In this document: in pieces, positions 18,661-27,782 of the stretch
Position numbering within the stretch: position 1 is the stretch's first letter
How the letters are laid out: each line of letters begins with the position of its first letter
Assembly: GCF_012726175.1 (NCBI RefSeq)
Contig: NZ_JAASAD010000004.1
Location: forward strand, 222,152 to 286,151
DNA from: Micromonospora sp. HNM0581
Lineage (GTDB): Bacteria > Actinomycetota > Actinomycetes > Mycobacteriales > Micromonosporaceae
DNA length: 64,000 nt
Reading direction: 5' to 3'
Made by a program: the position numbers and the translations under genes
The notes under the pieces: model-generated
Database searches by the model: none
What the model was told of the DNA's origin: nothing
What the model saw: the letters and a program-made list of their open reading frames with translations, nothing else

Positions 18661-20337
18661 ATGGCACAGACAGCGGGGCAACTGATCCGTCGGATGTTCT
18701 GGCGACAGCGCCGCGACACCGTGCTCTGCGCCGGTTTCTGGTCACTGCACCAGATGTGTGAGGCGTTCGTCCCGGTGGCCATCGGTCTGGTCATCGACCA
18801 GGCCGTCGGGACCGGGTCGACCTCGGCGATGGCCTGGTCGGTACTGGGCATCTTCGCGCTGTTCACCGCCCTCACGATGGGGTGGCGGTGGGGCTTCTGG
18901 TTCCTGTCCAGGGGGGTCGCGGAAGAGTCACACGGGTTACGGATGCGGGTGCTCCGGCGCGTGGTCGGCGGTCAGGGAATCCACACCAGCCGCCAGAGCG
19001 GAGAGCTGCTCTCGATCGCGACGTCCGACACCGAGGCCACCGCCGACCTGCTCGAACTGGGTTCCCGGGTGGTGAGCGCGTTTGTCGGTCTGGCGGTGGC
19101 CACGGTCGTGTTGCTACGCATCGACTGGTCGCTCGGGCTCGGTCTGGTGGTGGGCGTTCCGGTCCTGGTGCTCGGGCTCAACGCGCTCGGACCGGTGGTG
19201 GGCCGCCGCACGTCCGCGCAGCAGCAGGCGGTCGGTCGGGCCGCCGCCACGGCGTCGGATCTGCTGCGCGGGCTACGACCGCTGCGCGGATTCGGTGGCG
19301 TCGACGAGGCTGTCCGTCGCTACCGCACGACCAGCCGTACGTCCCTGGACGCCGGGATCGGCACGGTCAAGGCCGGTGCGACGTTCATCGGCGCATCGAC
19401 CTTCACCACCGGTCTGCTGATCACCGCTGTTGCCGCACTGGCCGGCTGGTACGCCCTGGAAGACCGGATCACGGTCGGACAGCTCATCACGATCGTCGGG
19501 TTGGCCACCTTCCTCACCGACCCGGTACTCAACCTCGCCGACTGTGTCTTCCGGATCGCGACGGCGCGGGCCAGCGCGGCCCGGGTCGCCGAGGTGCTCG
19601 CCGCCCCGGAGCGGGTACGGTCCGGAACGCGCACGGCCCAGCCGGGAACCCTGGCCCTCGACGCGGTGCACGCGCCGGGCCTTGCCGGCGTCGATTTCGC
19701 CGTGGCCCCCGGGGAACTGCTCGGCATCGTCACCGCGGAGAACGGCACCGCCGACGAACTCACCGAACTGCTCGCCGGGGCGCGGTCACCGCAGCAAGGC
19801 ACGGTACGACTGGCCGGCGTGCCACTGCGGGAGCTGGACCTCGCCTCGTTGCGCCGGACAGTGCTGGTCGAACCACACGGGGTCGACCTGTTCGGCTCCA
19901 CCCTGCGGGAGGTGCTCCAGAGCGGCGAGGACCGGGACGACGCCGCGCTACGCGCCGCGATGGCCTCGGCGGTCGTCGGTGACCTGCTCACCGACGACAT
20001 CGGGTTCGGACGGGAACTCGTCGACCACGGTCTGAATCTCTCCGGCGGCCAGCGGCAGCGGCTCGCTCTGGCTCGCGCTCTGCTGGCGGACCGGCCGGTG
20101 ACCGTCCTACGTGACCCGACCACGGCCGTCGACGCGGTCACCGAGCAGGCCATCGCCGACGGTGTCCGCGCCCACCGCGACAGCGACAACCGGGCGACGG
20201 TGCTGGTCACCACGAGCGCACCGCTGCTCGACCGGTGCGACCGGGTCGTCTTTCTCCGCGCCGGTCGGGTCGCCGCCGTCGGGAACCACCGCGACCTGCT
20301 CGCCGACGCGGCGTACGCGCAGGTGGTGCTGCGATGA
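18661..20337 (+). CDS. ABC exporter half-transporter with a degenerate nucleotide-binding domain
   Basis: A 558-aa protein with six membrane helices (about 15-310) fused to an ABC ATPase domain. The Walker A position reads GIVTAENGTADELT (about 355-368) with no GK[ST]. The Walker B position reads VTVLRDP (about 480) in place of hhhhDE. The signature LSGGQRQRLALARAL (about 460) is intact. So this half cannot bind ATP normally through its own P-loop but supplies a good signature to the partner. It is coupled to the next gene by ATGA. The iron box upstream suggests siderophore export or uptake. Ribosome site is GAGGCGGGGG. Confidence 0.9.
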   Translation: MAQTAGQLIRRMFWRQRRDTVLCAGFWSLHQMCEAFVPVAIGLVIDQAVGTGSTSAMAWSVLGIFALFTALTMGWRWGFWFLSRGVAEESHGLRMRVLRRVVGGQGIHTSRQSGELLSIATSDTEATADLLELGSRVVSAFVGLAVATVVLLRIDWSLGLGLVVGVPVLVLGLNALGPVVGRRTSAQQQAVGRAAATASDLLRGLRPLRGFGGVDEAVRRYRTTSRTSLDAGIGTVKAGATFIGASTFTTGLLITAVAALAGWYALEDRITVGQLITIVGLATFLTDPVLNLADCVFRIATARASAARVAEVLAAPERVRSGTRTAQPGTLALDAVHAPGLAGVDFAVAPGELLGIVTAENGTADELTELLAGARSPQQGTVRLAGVPLRELDLASLRRTVLVEPHGVDLFGSTLREVLQSGEDRDDAALRAAMASAVVGDLLTDDIGFGRELVDHGLNLSGGQRQRLALARALLADRPVTVLRDPTTAVDAVTEQAIADGVRAHRDSDNRATVLVTTSAPLLDRCDRVVFLRAGRVAAVGNHRDLLADAAYAQVVLR

Positions 20338-22085
20338 CCAGCAACGCCACGATCCTGCCGGTCGCGACGGGCCGGGTCACACTCGCCGCCTTCTGGCGGG
20401 CCCTGCGACGCTACCCGCTGCTCGCCTGGGCCTCGGGGGCCACAGCCACGGCGGCGAGCGTCGCGGCCGTCGTCGTGCCGATCCTGCTCGGCCGGCTGGT
20501 GGACCTGGTGGTGGCCGCCGGGACCGTCGGGTCGCTGCTCCTGACCGCCGCGTGGATTCTCGGCGCGGGCCTGGCCGCCGCGGTACTGACCGGCGCGGCG
20601 AACTGGCTGGTCACCGAGTGGGGCATGCGGGCCTGCGCCGATCTGCGCGAGGAAGTGCTCGACCGGGCGCTGCGGATGGACCCGACTAGGTTGGAGAGCG
20701 CCGGTTCCGGAGACGTGGCCTCCCGGGTCACCGAGGACGTGGAACGGGTCACCGACTCGGTGCGGCTGGCGGCCGGGATCTTCACCGCACTCGTCACGGT
20801 CGTCGTCACCTTCGCCGGATTCGCCACGCTCGACTGGCGCATCGCGGTCGCCTTCCTGATCGTCTTCCCGGTGCACGTGTTGAGCCTGCGCCGGTTCGTG
20901 CCGCAGGCGAAACGGTTGTACGCCGCCGAACGGGAAGCCGCGGCGACGCGTACGCAGAGCCTGTTGACCACCTTCACCGGTGCCCGGACCGTGCACGCGT
21001 ACGGCATGCAGGACCGGCAGGGCCGACGGGTCGAGCAGGCCTCCCGCCACGCCGTGGTGGCCCGGTTGAGCGCGGTTCGCGGATTCCTCTGGTTCGCGAA
21101 CACGATGAACTACGCCGAGGCGCTCGGCTTGACCTCCGTCCTGCTCACCGGTTTCCTGCTGGTACGCGGGGGCGACAGCACAGTCGGCGACGTCACCGCG
21201 GCGGCGTTGCTGTTCCACCGGCTCTTCGGCCCACTCGGCATGTTGCTGATCTCGTTCAACGACGTCCAGTCCGCCGGTGCGGCACTTGCGCGGCTGGTCG
21301 GCATCACCGGGCTCGACGTGCCGGCCCCCAGACCGGCCGACACCGTTGGTCCGCCGCCACCGACGGGCATCACCGCGAAGTCGGTGTGGCACCGCTATCC
21401 CGGTGGTCCCGCCGTCGTAACGGACGTCTCGATTGAGATCGGCGAAGGTGAGTCGTTGGCAATCGTCGGCGAGAGCGGAGCCGGAAAGACGACCCTCGCG
21501 GCCATCCTCGGTGGCGTGTTCCCCGCCACGGACGGTGAGGTGTGGCTGGCCGACCGGCCGATCAGCGAGTTGCATCCGACGGAGCTGCGCCGGATGGTCG
21601 GCGTCGTCACCCAGGAGGTGCACGTCTTCGCCGGCACCCTCGCCGACGATCTGCGGCTGGCCGCCCCGGACGCCACCGACGAGGAACTGCACGCCGCGTT
21701 GCGGCTGGTCGGCGCCGACGCCTGGGTAGACGCACTGCCCGACGGGCTGTCGACCCGGGTCGGCGACGGCGAACATCCACTCACCGCCGGCCAGGCGCAG
21801 CAGGTGGCGTTGGCCCGGATCGCCCTGCTCGACCCACCGGTCGTCGTGCTCGACGAGGCCAGCGCCGAAGCCGGCAGCGCGGGTGCCCGACAGCTGGAGC
21901 AGGCCAGCGCCGCGCTGCTCCGGGGCCGTACGGCTGTCGTGGTCGCGCACCGGCTCAGCCAGGCACACACCTGTGACCGGATCGCCGTACTGGCGCATGG
22001 CCGCATCGTCGAGCTGGGTACCCCGGACGAGCTGGTCGCGGCCGGCGGTCGGTACGCCGAACTGTGGTCGGCGTGGCGGCGTTGA
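20334..22085 (+). CDS. ABC exporter half-transporter, catalytic partner
   Basis: A 583-aa half-transporter with six membrane helices (about 25-310) plus ATPase domain. Walker A is canonical, VGESGAGKTT (about 378-387), and Walker B is VVVLDE (about 503-508) with the H-loop AHRLS. The signature is degenerate, LTAGQAQQ (about 483), and the D-loop reads SAEAGS instead of SALD. It therefore complements the upstream protein: one good composite ATP site (this P-loop with the partner's LSGGQ) and one dead site. ATG 20334 overlaps the previous stop. The longer reading from 20235 is excluded by overlap. Confidence 0.92.
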   Translation: MTSNATILPVATGRVTLAAFWRALRRYPLLAWASGATATAASVAAVVVPILLGRLVDLVVAAGTVGSLLLTAAWILGAGLAAAVLTGAANWLVTEWGMRACADLREEVLDRALRMDPTRLESAGSGDVASRVTEDVERVTDSVRLAAGIFTALVTVVVTFAGFATLDWRIAVAFLIVFPVHVLSLRRFVPQAKRLYAAEREAAATRTQSLLTTFTGARTVHAYGMQDRQGRRVEQASRHAVVARLSAVRGFLWFANTMNYAEALGLTSVLLTGFLLVRGGDSTVGDVTAAALLFHRLFGPLGMLLISFNDVQSAGAALARLVGITGLDVPAPRPADTVGPPPPTGITAKSVWHRYPGGPAVVTDVSIEIGEGESLAIVGESGAGKTTLAAILGGVFPATDGEVWLADRPISELHPTELRRMVGVVTQEVHVFAGTLADDLRLAAPDATDEELHAALRLVGADAWVDALPDGLSTRVGDGEHPLTAGQAQQVALARIALLDPPVVVLDEASAEAGSAGARQLEQASAALLRGRTAVVVAHRLSQAHTCDRIAVLAHGRIVELGTPDELVAAGGRYAELWSAWRR

Positions 22086-22119
22086 CCGGCCGACCCCAGC
22101 GTCCGACGACCGGACCAGC

Positions 22120-22146
22120 CCCTGCCGTTCCGCCCGTCCGGCAGGG
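22120..22146. terminator. Hairpin between ABC exporter and LLM gene
   Basis: CCCTGCCG (22120-22127) pairs with CGGCAGGG (22139-22146) across 11 nt, in a convergent gap. Confidence 0.5.
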
Positions 22147-22184
22147 CCGGCGGACCGGCAATCGCCGACCGGCGACCGGCGGGG

Positions 22185-23168
22185 TCAGGTGCGCAGTAGC
22201 GGCAACACCCGCCGGCCCAGCAGATCGATTCCGCGCTGCGGGGTGAGACCGTGTGGGGTGCCGAACTCCACCCGGCTCGCCCCGGCCTCGAACACCGCCG
22301 CGGCCTGGGCGGCGACCTGCTCGGGCGTACCGGAGAACGCGAACAGGTCGAGCAGGTCGTCACCGATCAGAGCGCCGGCCAGGTCGTCCTCGCGTCGGGT
22401 GACATGGTGCTGGATGCGGACCAGCAGTTCCGGGTCGACCTCGACGGTGGGGTCGAGGGCGGCGACCACCGCAAGGTACATGGCGACCTCGGTTCTCGCC
22501 ATCCGCCGGGCCAGCGCACCGTCGGTGTCGACGACGGTGACCGCGCCGAGCACCACTCCGGTGTCCCGGCCCGACGCCGCCTCGTCCAGCCAGGCCCGCA
22601 TCGTCTTGGCCATCGCCGGGTTCGCTGACCCGCCGACCTTCACCTCATCGGCGAACGCGGCGGCGGACCGGGCGGTCTGCTGGCCCCAGGTGCCCACCAG
22701 CACCGGCACGTCGGACCGGGCCGGGGTGTACCGCAGCGCGGTGCCCGGAGCCACGGTGAACTCGCGGCCGACGAAGCCGGCGTCGTCACCGGCGAGCAGC
22801 CGGCGGACGATCTGTACCGTCTCCGCGATGCGCCGCAACGGCCGGGTCTGTGCCACCCCCACCTGCTGCAGCCAGGTCCCCCGGGCCAGACCGAGGTACG
22901 CGCGGCCGTGCGAGGCCAGGTCGAGCGCGGCGACCTGACCGGCCACCTCCACCGGATGCAGGGTGAACGGATTCAGGCAGGCCGCGCCGAGCCGGATCCG
23001 GCGGGTGTGTCGGGCGGCCACCAACAGCGGGAACAGGGGCGGCTGGTACATCAGGTCACCGAAGACGGACAGCACGTCGAAGCCGTGCCGTTCGGCCAAC
23101 TCGGCCAGCACCGCGTACTCGTCGGCGGACTTGTCCGACTGCAGGCCGATACCCACCAGGCGGGTCAC
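22185..23168 (-). CDS. F420-dependent LLM-class oxidoreductase, last gene of peptide operon
   Basis: A 327-aa LLM-family barrel resembling F420-dependent reductases. It starts VTRLVGIGLQSDKSADEY, followed by HGFDVLSVFGDLMYQPPLFP, RIRLGAACLNPFTLHPVE (non-prolyl cis-peptide region) and GRAYLGLARGTWLQQVG. GTG 23168 overlaps the preceding stop (GTGA) and has GAGGAG 5 nt upstream. It closes a ten-gene operon, so its substrate is probably the product released by the upstream hydrolases; this is inferred. Confidence 0.85.
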   Translation of the reverse strand: MTRLVGIGLQSDKSADEYAVLAELAERHGFDVLSVFGDLMYQPPLFPLLVAARHTRRIRLGAACLNPFTLHPVEVAGQVAALDLASHGRAYLGLARGTWLQQVGVAQTRPLRRIAETVQIVRRLLAGDDAGFVGREFTVAPGTALRYTPARSDVPVLVGTWGQQTARSAAAFADEVKVGGSANPAMAKTMRAWLDEAASGRDTGVVLGAVTVVDTDGALARRMARTEVAMYLAVVAALDPTVEVDPELLVRIQHHVTRREDDLAGALIGDDLLDLFAFSGTPEQVAAQAAAVFEAGASRVEFGTPHGLTPQRGIDLLGRRVLPLLRT

Positions 23169-23491
23169 GTCAGCTCCTCGGTGGGGATCTGTCGCCGGCC
23201 GGTGCGTTCGATGCGCATGATGAGCCGTTCCTCCGGGTCGGGGCAGGCGACGTGACTGTCCTTGGCCATCCAGTCCCCGTCGTCGAGGGCCCGCTGCTTG
23301 GCTGGTAGCAGCGGCAGACACGCGGCGAGCGCGTACAGGCAGAAGTGCTGGCCCTCGGGGATACGCAACCGGCACGACTCGGTCAGGTCGAGGTAGTCAC
23401 CCGGCTTCATGCCACACACCGAACGTCCCTCGATGCGCTCCACCACGACCCGCAGGTCGTATACGTCGGTGGTGGGCTGGTCGTCGCTCAT
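23165..23491 (-). CDS. TIGR04076-like small cysteine-containing protein
   Basis: A 108-aa protein with conserved Cys in GRSVCGMKPGDY, ESCRLRIP, HFCLYALAACLP and HVACPDPEERLIMRIER. The order (V-x-x-CxxxxGD, Cys, F-C-x-x-A, C-P-D-P) resembles the TIGR04076 family, for which I know no firm function. It is overlapped at both ends: ATG 23491 within the upstream stop (ATGA), and its own stop overlapped by the next GTG. The cysteines may bind metal or a thiol cofactor. Confidence 0.75.
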   Translation of the reverse strand: MSDDQPTTDVYDLRVVVERIEGRSVCGMKPGDYLDLTESCRLRIPEGQHFCLYALAACLPLLPAKQRALDDGDWMAKDSHVACPDPEERLIMRIERTGRRQIPTEELT

Positions 23492-23862
23492 CGCACGGCC
23501 TCCGCGTGGTGGTGCACGATCCGCCAACCCGCGTCGCCTCGCCGCAGCACGTCGGTGACCCGGAAGCACGCATCGGGTCGGTCGTCGACGTGACAGGCCC
23601 GCAGGACGTACCGGACCAGACCGGTGTCGTCCCATGCCTCGGCGTGCAGCTGTTCCGCAGCGACCGTCACCGGTGCCGGCCCGGTGGCCCCGGCCGCCCG
23701 CCGGTCGCGCAGTTCGTCCAGCGCGGCCAGGCCGAAGAGCAGTTGATCGGCGTCCGATTCCCAGATGGTCAGTTCAGGGTGCAGGTGCGCGTCGAAGGCG
23801 GTCCGATCCCCAAGTGATCGGTACATGTCGGTGATCGTGGTGGTGAGTTCGTCGATACTCAT
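23488..23862 (-). CDS. NTF2/SnoaL-like small protein
   Basis: A 124-aa cone-fold protein of the NTF2-like superfamily (MSIDELTTTITDMYRSLGDR, then FDAHLHPELTIWES, FRVTDVLRRGDAGWRIVHHHAE). Members include ketosteroid isomerase- and SnoaL-like enzymes as well as non-catalytic binders. Its start at 23862 is 5 bp past the DUF885 stop, and its stop overlaps the next ATG. An isomerase or hydratase role in the same pathway is possible. Confidence 0.78.
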   Translation of the reverse strand: MSIDELTTTITDMYRSLGDRTAFDAHLHPELTIWESDADQLLFGLAALDELRDRRAAGATGPAPVTVAAEQLHAEAWDDTGLVRYVLRACHVDDRPDACFRVTDVLRRGDAGWRIVHHHAEAVR

Positions 23863-23867
23863 CGGGG

Positions 23868-25571
23868 TCACTTCCGGTCGAGGGAGGCGGCAGCGGGGCG
23901 GAACGTCTCGGCGAGGCGGCTGCGCAGCGGGTCGAGGCCCATCGGCCCGAGCGCCAGCGCGGTGTGGTGGAACCGTTTGCGGTCGAAGGCGGGACCGGAG
24001 CGGCGCTCGGCGTCCTGGCGTGCCTGCTGCCACAGCCGCGCGCCGACCTTGAAGGCGAGCGCCTGCGCCGGCCAGCCGAGGTAGCGGTCGACCTCGAATC
24101 GGGCGCTGGCGGAATCCAGTCCGGCGACCCGGGTGAGCAGGTCCACGGCCACCGGGTGGCTCCAGCGGGAGGCGTCGGTGAACCCGTTGCCTGCCGGTAT
24201 CGGCAGGTCGAGGTGCAGGCCGAGATCGACGACCACGCGGGCTGCCCGCCACATCTGCCCGTCCAGCATCCCCAGCCGTTCCGCCGGGCTGGCGTAGAGG
24301 CCGAGTTCGTCGGCGAGCCGTTCGGCGTAGTGCGCCCAGCCCTCGGCGTACCCGTGCACGTGGCACAGCGTGCGTTGCCACCGGTGCAGCTCGGCGGTGG
24401 TGAGGGTGACGGCGTGCTGAAGGTGGTGGCCGGGCAGCCCCTCGTGGCAGAGCGTGCCGACGTGGCGCCACACCGGCACCGTCGACTCGCCCGGCGGCAC
24501 CGACCACCAGATGCCACCCGGGCGGGTCAGGTTCGCGTCGGGTGGTGTGTAGTACATGACCCCGGAGGTGGCGGGACTGATCCGGCAGACCACCTGCCGG
24601 GTGGCCGGTGGGATGTCGAAGTGTGTCCCGTCGAGCAGGTCGGTGGTCAGCGCGGTACGCCGGGTCAGCCAGTCCTCCAGGGCGGGACCGACCGGCACCC
24701 GGCCGTCCGGGTCGGCGTCCAGTGCCGTCCGGGCGGCCACGACGTCCGGGTGACCGCAGTCGACCGCCACCGCCCGCAGCTCGGCGGCGATGCGGGTCAG
24801 CTCCGCCCAGCCGTACGCGTACAGCTCGTCCAGGTCGACGGTGGCGCCGAGGAACGCGCGGGCGGTGACCTCGTACAGCTCCCGGCCCACCCCGTCCACC
24901 TCGGATGCGACGGGTGCCAGCTCGGTGCGCAGGAAGGCGGCGAAGGCTGCCGTGGCGGCGGTGGCGACCTGTGCCCCGTCGGCCAGCCGGGCAGCCGACG
25001 GTCCCGTCTGGTGGCCGGCGACGAGGCCGCCGTAGAAGTCGCCGGCGACCCAGGCGGTGCACTGCTGCGCGACGGCCAGTACCTGCCGGCGGGCGACCAG
25101 GTGGCCACGCTGGGCGGAACGCCGCAGGGTGGCGGTGTACTGGGCGAGGGTGCTGGGCAGCCGGTGCAGGTGGTCGGCGACGACCGCCCAGTCGTCGACG
25201 GTGTTCCGGGGCAGGTTGTCGAAGACCTGCCGGGCCAGGTGCACCGGGGTGGCCAACGGGGCGAGCAACCGAGTGGTGAAGCCGACGTCGTGCAGCGTGA
25301 TCTCGCTGTCCAGCCGGTCGGTCAGGGCACCGGCGAGGGCGCGCTCGGCCGGCGTGGTGACGGTCGCGCTGGCCACGGCGGTCGCGGTCCTGCGGGACAG
25401 TTCGGCCCGAGCGTCGAAGTTCTCCGGTGACAGGTCGGCCAACCGCCACTCGGGGGTACGCCCGGCCGCCTCGGCGGCCTCCGGGTCGAGTGCGGCGAGG
25501 GCGTGCAGGTACTCGTCGGCCACGGTGCAGATGCGCGGCGCGGGGGCGCCCGGCTGGGCGGTGCCGGTCAC
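23868..25571 (-). CDS. DUF885 family putative zinc peptidase
   Basis: A 567-aa DUF885 protein. The zinc-ligand-like motif CHEGLPGHHLQHAV lies near residue 370, and the segment YYTPPDANLTRPGGIWWSVP upstream is typical. GTG 25571 overlaps the amidohydrolase stop (GTGA). The longer reading to 25742 is excluded. DUF885 proteins are thought to be metallopeptidase-like. In this operon it would hydrolyse the peptide or amide imported by the ABC system; the substrate is unknown. Confidence 0.85.
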   Translation of the reverse strand: MTGTAQPGAPAPRICTVADEYLHALAALDPEAAEAAGRTPEWRLADLSPENFDARAELSRRTATAVASATVTTPAERALAGALTDRLDSEITLHDVGFTTRLLAPLATPVHLARQVFDNLPRNTVDDWAVVADHLHRLPSTLAQYTATLRRSAQRGHLVARRQVLAVAQQCTAWVAGDFYGGLVAGHQTGPSAARLADGAQVATAATAAFAAFLRTELAPVASEVDGVGRELYEVTARAFLGATVDLDELYAYGWAELTRIAAELRAVAVDCGHPDVVAARTALDADPDGRVPVGPALEDWLTRRTALTTDLLDGTHFDIPPATRQVVCRISPATSGVMYYTPPDANLTRPGGIWWSVPPGESTVPVWRHVGTLCHEGLPGHHLQHAVTLTTAELHRWQRTLCHVHGYAEGWAHYAERLADELGLYASPAERLGMLDGQMWRAARVVVDLGLHLDLPIPAGNGFTDASRWSHPVAVDLLTRVAGLDSASARFEVDRYLGWPAQALAFKVGARLWQQARQDAERRSGPAFDRKRFHHTALALGPMGLDPLRSRLAETFRPAAASLDRK

Positions 25572-26806
25572 CGGGACGCCCGGAGCCGGTGCTTGTCGTC
25601 GCGGTACGCCACGCCGCCCTTCACGACAGCGTGCAGGGTACGCAGCGCGGATACGGAGCGGGTCGGGTCGTCGCGCAGCAGCAGCAGGTCGGCGTGTTTG
25701 CCGACCTCGACGCTGCCGAGGGTGTCCGCCCGGTCGAGCCACTCGGCGGGGCGGATGGTGGCGGCCTTGAGCGCGTCGGCCACCGACATCCCGGCGTCCA
25801 CCATGAACTCCAGCTCGCGTACGGTCGCGCTGGTCTCGTCGTAGCCCGCGTGCGGGGGCATGTCGCTGCCCAACGCGATCGGTACCCCGTTACGGATGGC
25901 GTGCTGGAGGCTCTCCCAGTGCCGCGGGCCGGCGGCCAGAGCCCGGTCCATCAGCCAGCCGGGCACCCCGGAGTCGCGGAAGAACTGTTCGCAGCGGCTG
26001 ACCACGATCGTGGGCACGTACCAGACGCCACGGTCGGCCATCAGACGGGTGACCTCGTCGGTCAGTTCGTAGCCGTGCTCGACGCAGTCGAGGCCGAGTT
26101 CGACGGCCCGGCGTACGGTGTCGGCCGGGCCGGCGTGCGCGGTGACCTTACGCCCCCAGTCGTGGGCGACCCGGAGCACGGCGGCCATTTCGTCGTCGAG
26201 CAGCTGAGGTGTGTCGATCGCCTCGAACTGGCCGGCGATGCCGCCGGAGACACACACTTTGATCAGGTCGGCGCCGGCCCGGATCTGTTCCCGGGTGATC
26301 CGACGGAAGCCGTCTGCACCGTCGGCCTCCAGCGCGTCGGCCTCCCAGCCGTGGCCGCCGGTGCAGCAGAGCGCGTGCCCGGCGGTGAAGATCCGTGGGC
26401 CGTCCACCGCGCCGGCCTCGATGCCCCGGCGCAGCGCGAAGTCGGCGTACCGGCTCTCGCCCACCAGCCGGGCGGTGGTGATCCCGGCGTGCAGGGTGCG
26501 CCGGGCCGAGTCGGCCATCAGCAGTACCAGTTCGGCCAGGTTGGACCGGTGCACCGTGTCGGCGAGGTGGCCGGGCAGCCCGAGGGAGAGGTGTACGTGC
26601 ATGTTGGTCAGACCGGGCATCACCACGTCGCCGTGGAGGTCGACCACACGGGCGTCGCCGGCCTCGGCGAGCACGTCGTCGACGGCTCCCACGGCCTTGA
26701 TCGTTCCGTCGGCGCCGATCCAGACACCCCGGTCGGGTTGGAGGTGGTCGGCGACCCCGTCGTAGAGGGCGAGGTTGACCAGAACCTGTTCGGTGGCGGT
26801 GTACAT
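25568..26806 (-). CDS. Metal-dependent amidohydrolase (Xaa-Pro/Xaa-Arg dipeptidase-like)
   Basis: A 412-aa amidohydrolase-superfamily enzyme. Metal ligands: TNMHVHLSLG (HxH, about 71), the carboxylated-lysine site ADLIKVCVSGG (Lys about 178), KVTAHAG (His), CVEHGYEL (His) and LGSDMPPHAG (Asp, about 325). The KVCVSGG variant places it near prolidase-type and Xaa-Arg dipeptidase amidohydrolases. ATG 26806 is behind TGAGGA. It is the first hydrolase after the transporter genes and likely acts in the cytoplasm on the imported compound. Confidence 0.88.
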   Translation of the reverse strand: MYTATEQVLVNLALYDGVADHLQPDRGVWIGADGTIKAVGAVDDVLAEAGDARVVDLHGDVVMPGLTNMHVHLSLGLPGHLADTVHRSNLAELVLLMADSARRTLHAGITTARLVGESRYADFALRRGIEAGAVDGPRIFTAGHALCCTGGHGWEADALEADGADGFRRITREQIRAGADLIKVCVSGGIAGQFEAIDTPQLLDDEMAAVLRVAHDWGRKVTAHAGPADTVRRAVELGLDCVEHGYELTDEVTRLMADRGVWYVPTIVVSRCEQFFRDSGVPGWLMDRALAAGPRHWESLQHAIRNGVPIALGSDMPPHAGYDETSATVRELEFMVDAGMSVADALKAATIRPAEWLDRADTLGSVEVGKHADLLLLRDDPTRSVSALRTLHAVVKGGVAYRDDKHRLRASR

Positions 26807-26816
26807 GACGGCGTCC

Positions 26817-27782
26817 TCAGTTCGCGGGTACGACGGCCGCGGCAGTCGTGGGGTCGTTGAGCCAGCAGGCGGCGCTGCGACCGCCGAGTTCGAGGGTCGG
26901 TGGCTGGTCTCCACAGGGGGCGAAGGCGTGCGAGCAGCGCGGCCGGAAACGACAGCCGGTGGGGGCGTTGGCGGGATCGGGCACCTCACCGGCCAGGGTG
27001 GCGGGCAGTGCCGGGGTGGTGCTGATGCGGGGCACCGCGTCGATGAGCGCCCGGGTGTAGGGGTGTCGCGGACTGCGCCACAGCTCGCGGGTGGGCGCGG
27101 TCTCGACGATGCGGCCCAGGTACATCACCGCCGTGACGTCGGCGATCTCGTGCACCAGGGCAAGGTCGTGGGAGATGAACAGCATGCCCATGTCCAGGTC
27201 GCGGACCAGCTCGACGAGCAGGTTGACCACCTGCGCCTGGGAGGAGGCGTCCAGCGCGGTGACCGGTTCGTCGGCGATGATCATGCGGGGTTGCGGGGCG
27301 AGGGCCCGGGCGATGGCGAGCCGTTGCCGTTGGCCGCCGGAGAACTGGTGTGGGTACCGGTCGGCGGCGGTGCCCGGCATACCGACCCGGTCCAACAACT
27401 CGCGCACCCTCTCCCGGCGGGCCGCGCCGGCAAGCGTCGACGGAACGCCGTCGAGCAGTTGCGCGCCGATGGTGCGGCGGGGATTCAACGAGGCGTACGG
27501 ATTCTGGAAGACCATCTGCAGGCCGATCTCGGTGTCCGGCCGGCGTCGCCAGCCCAACGGCGTGACCGGCTGGCCGGCGAAGCGGACCGCGCCGGCGCTC
27601 GGCGGGGTCAAACCCACAGCGACCCGGGCCAGTGACGACTTGCCGCAGCCCGATTCGCCGACCAGGCCGACGACCTGTCCGGATGCCACCTGAAGGCTCA
27701 CCCCGGCGACCGCGCGTACCCGGCCTCGCCCGCGCGAGCGGTACTCGACCTCGACGTCGCTGATCTCCAACAGGTCGCTCAT
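26817..27782 (-). CDS. Oligopeptide/dipeptide ABC transporter ATPase (DppF/OppF-like)
   Basis: A 321-aa ATPase: Walker A GLVGESGCGKSS, signature FSGGQRQRLAIARAL, Walker B MIIADEPVTALD, and a C-terminal oligopeptide-binding extension with PTGCRFRPRCSHAFAPCG (four-Cys cluster typical of OppD/F). ATG 27782 overlaps the previous stop by ATGA. It is the second ATPase of the importer encoded by 26817-32378. Confidence 0.93.
   Translation of the reverse strand: MSDLLEISDVEVEYRSRGRGRVRAVAGVSLQVASGQVVGLVGESGCGKSSLARVAVGLTPPSAGAVRFAGQPVTPLGWRRRPDTEIGLQMVFQNPYASLNPRRTIGAQLLDGVPSTLAGAARRERVRELLDRVGMPGTAADRYPHQFSGGQRQRLAIARALAPQPRMIIADEPVTALDASSQAQVVNLLVELVRDLDMGMLFISHDLALVHEIADVTAVMYLGRIVETAPTRELWRSPRHPYTRALIDAVPRISTTPALPATLAGEVPDPANAPTGCRFRPRCSHAFAPCGDQPPTLELGGRSAACWLNDPTTAAAVVPAN

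Noticed and set aside
19320..21998. An 892-codon minus-strand open frame over the ABC exporter pair
   Set aside because: Same antisense effect; the plus strand carries intact ABC motifs throughout.
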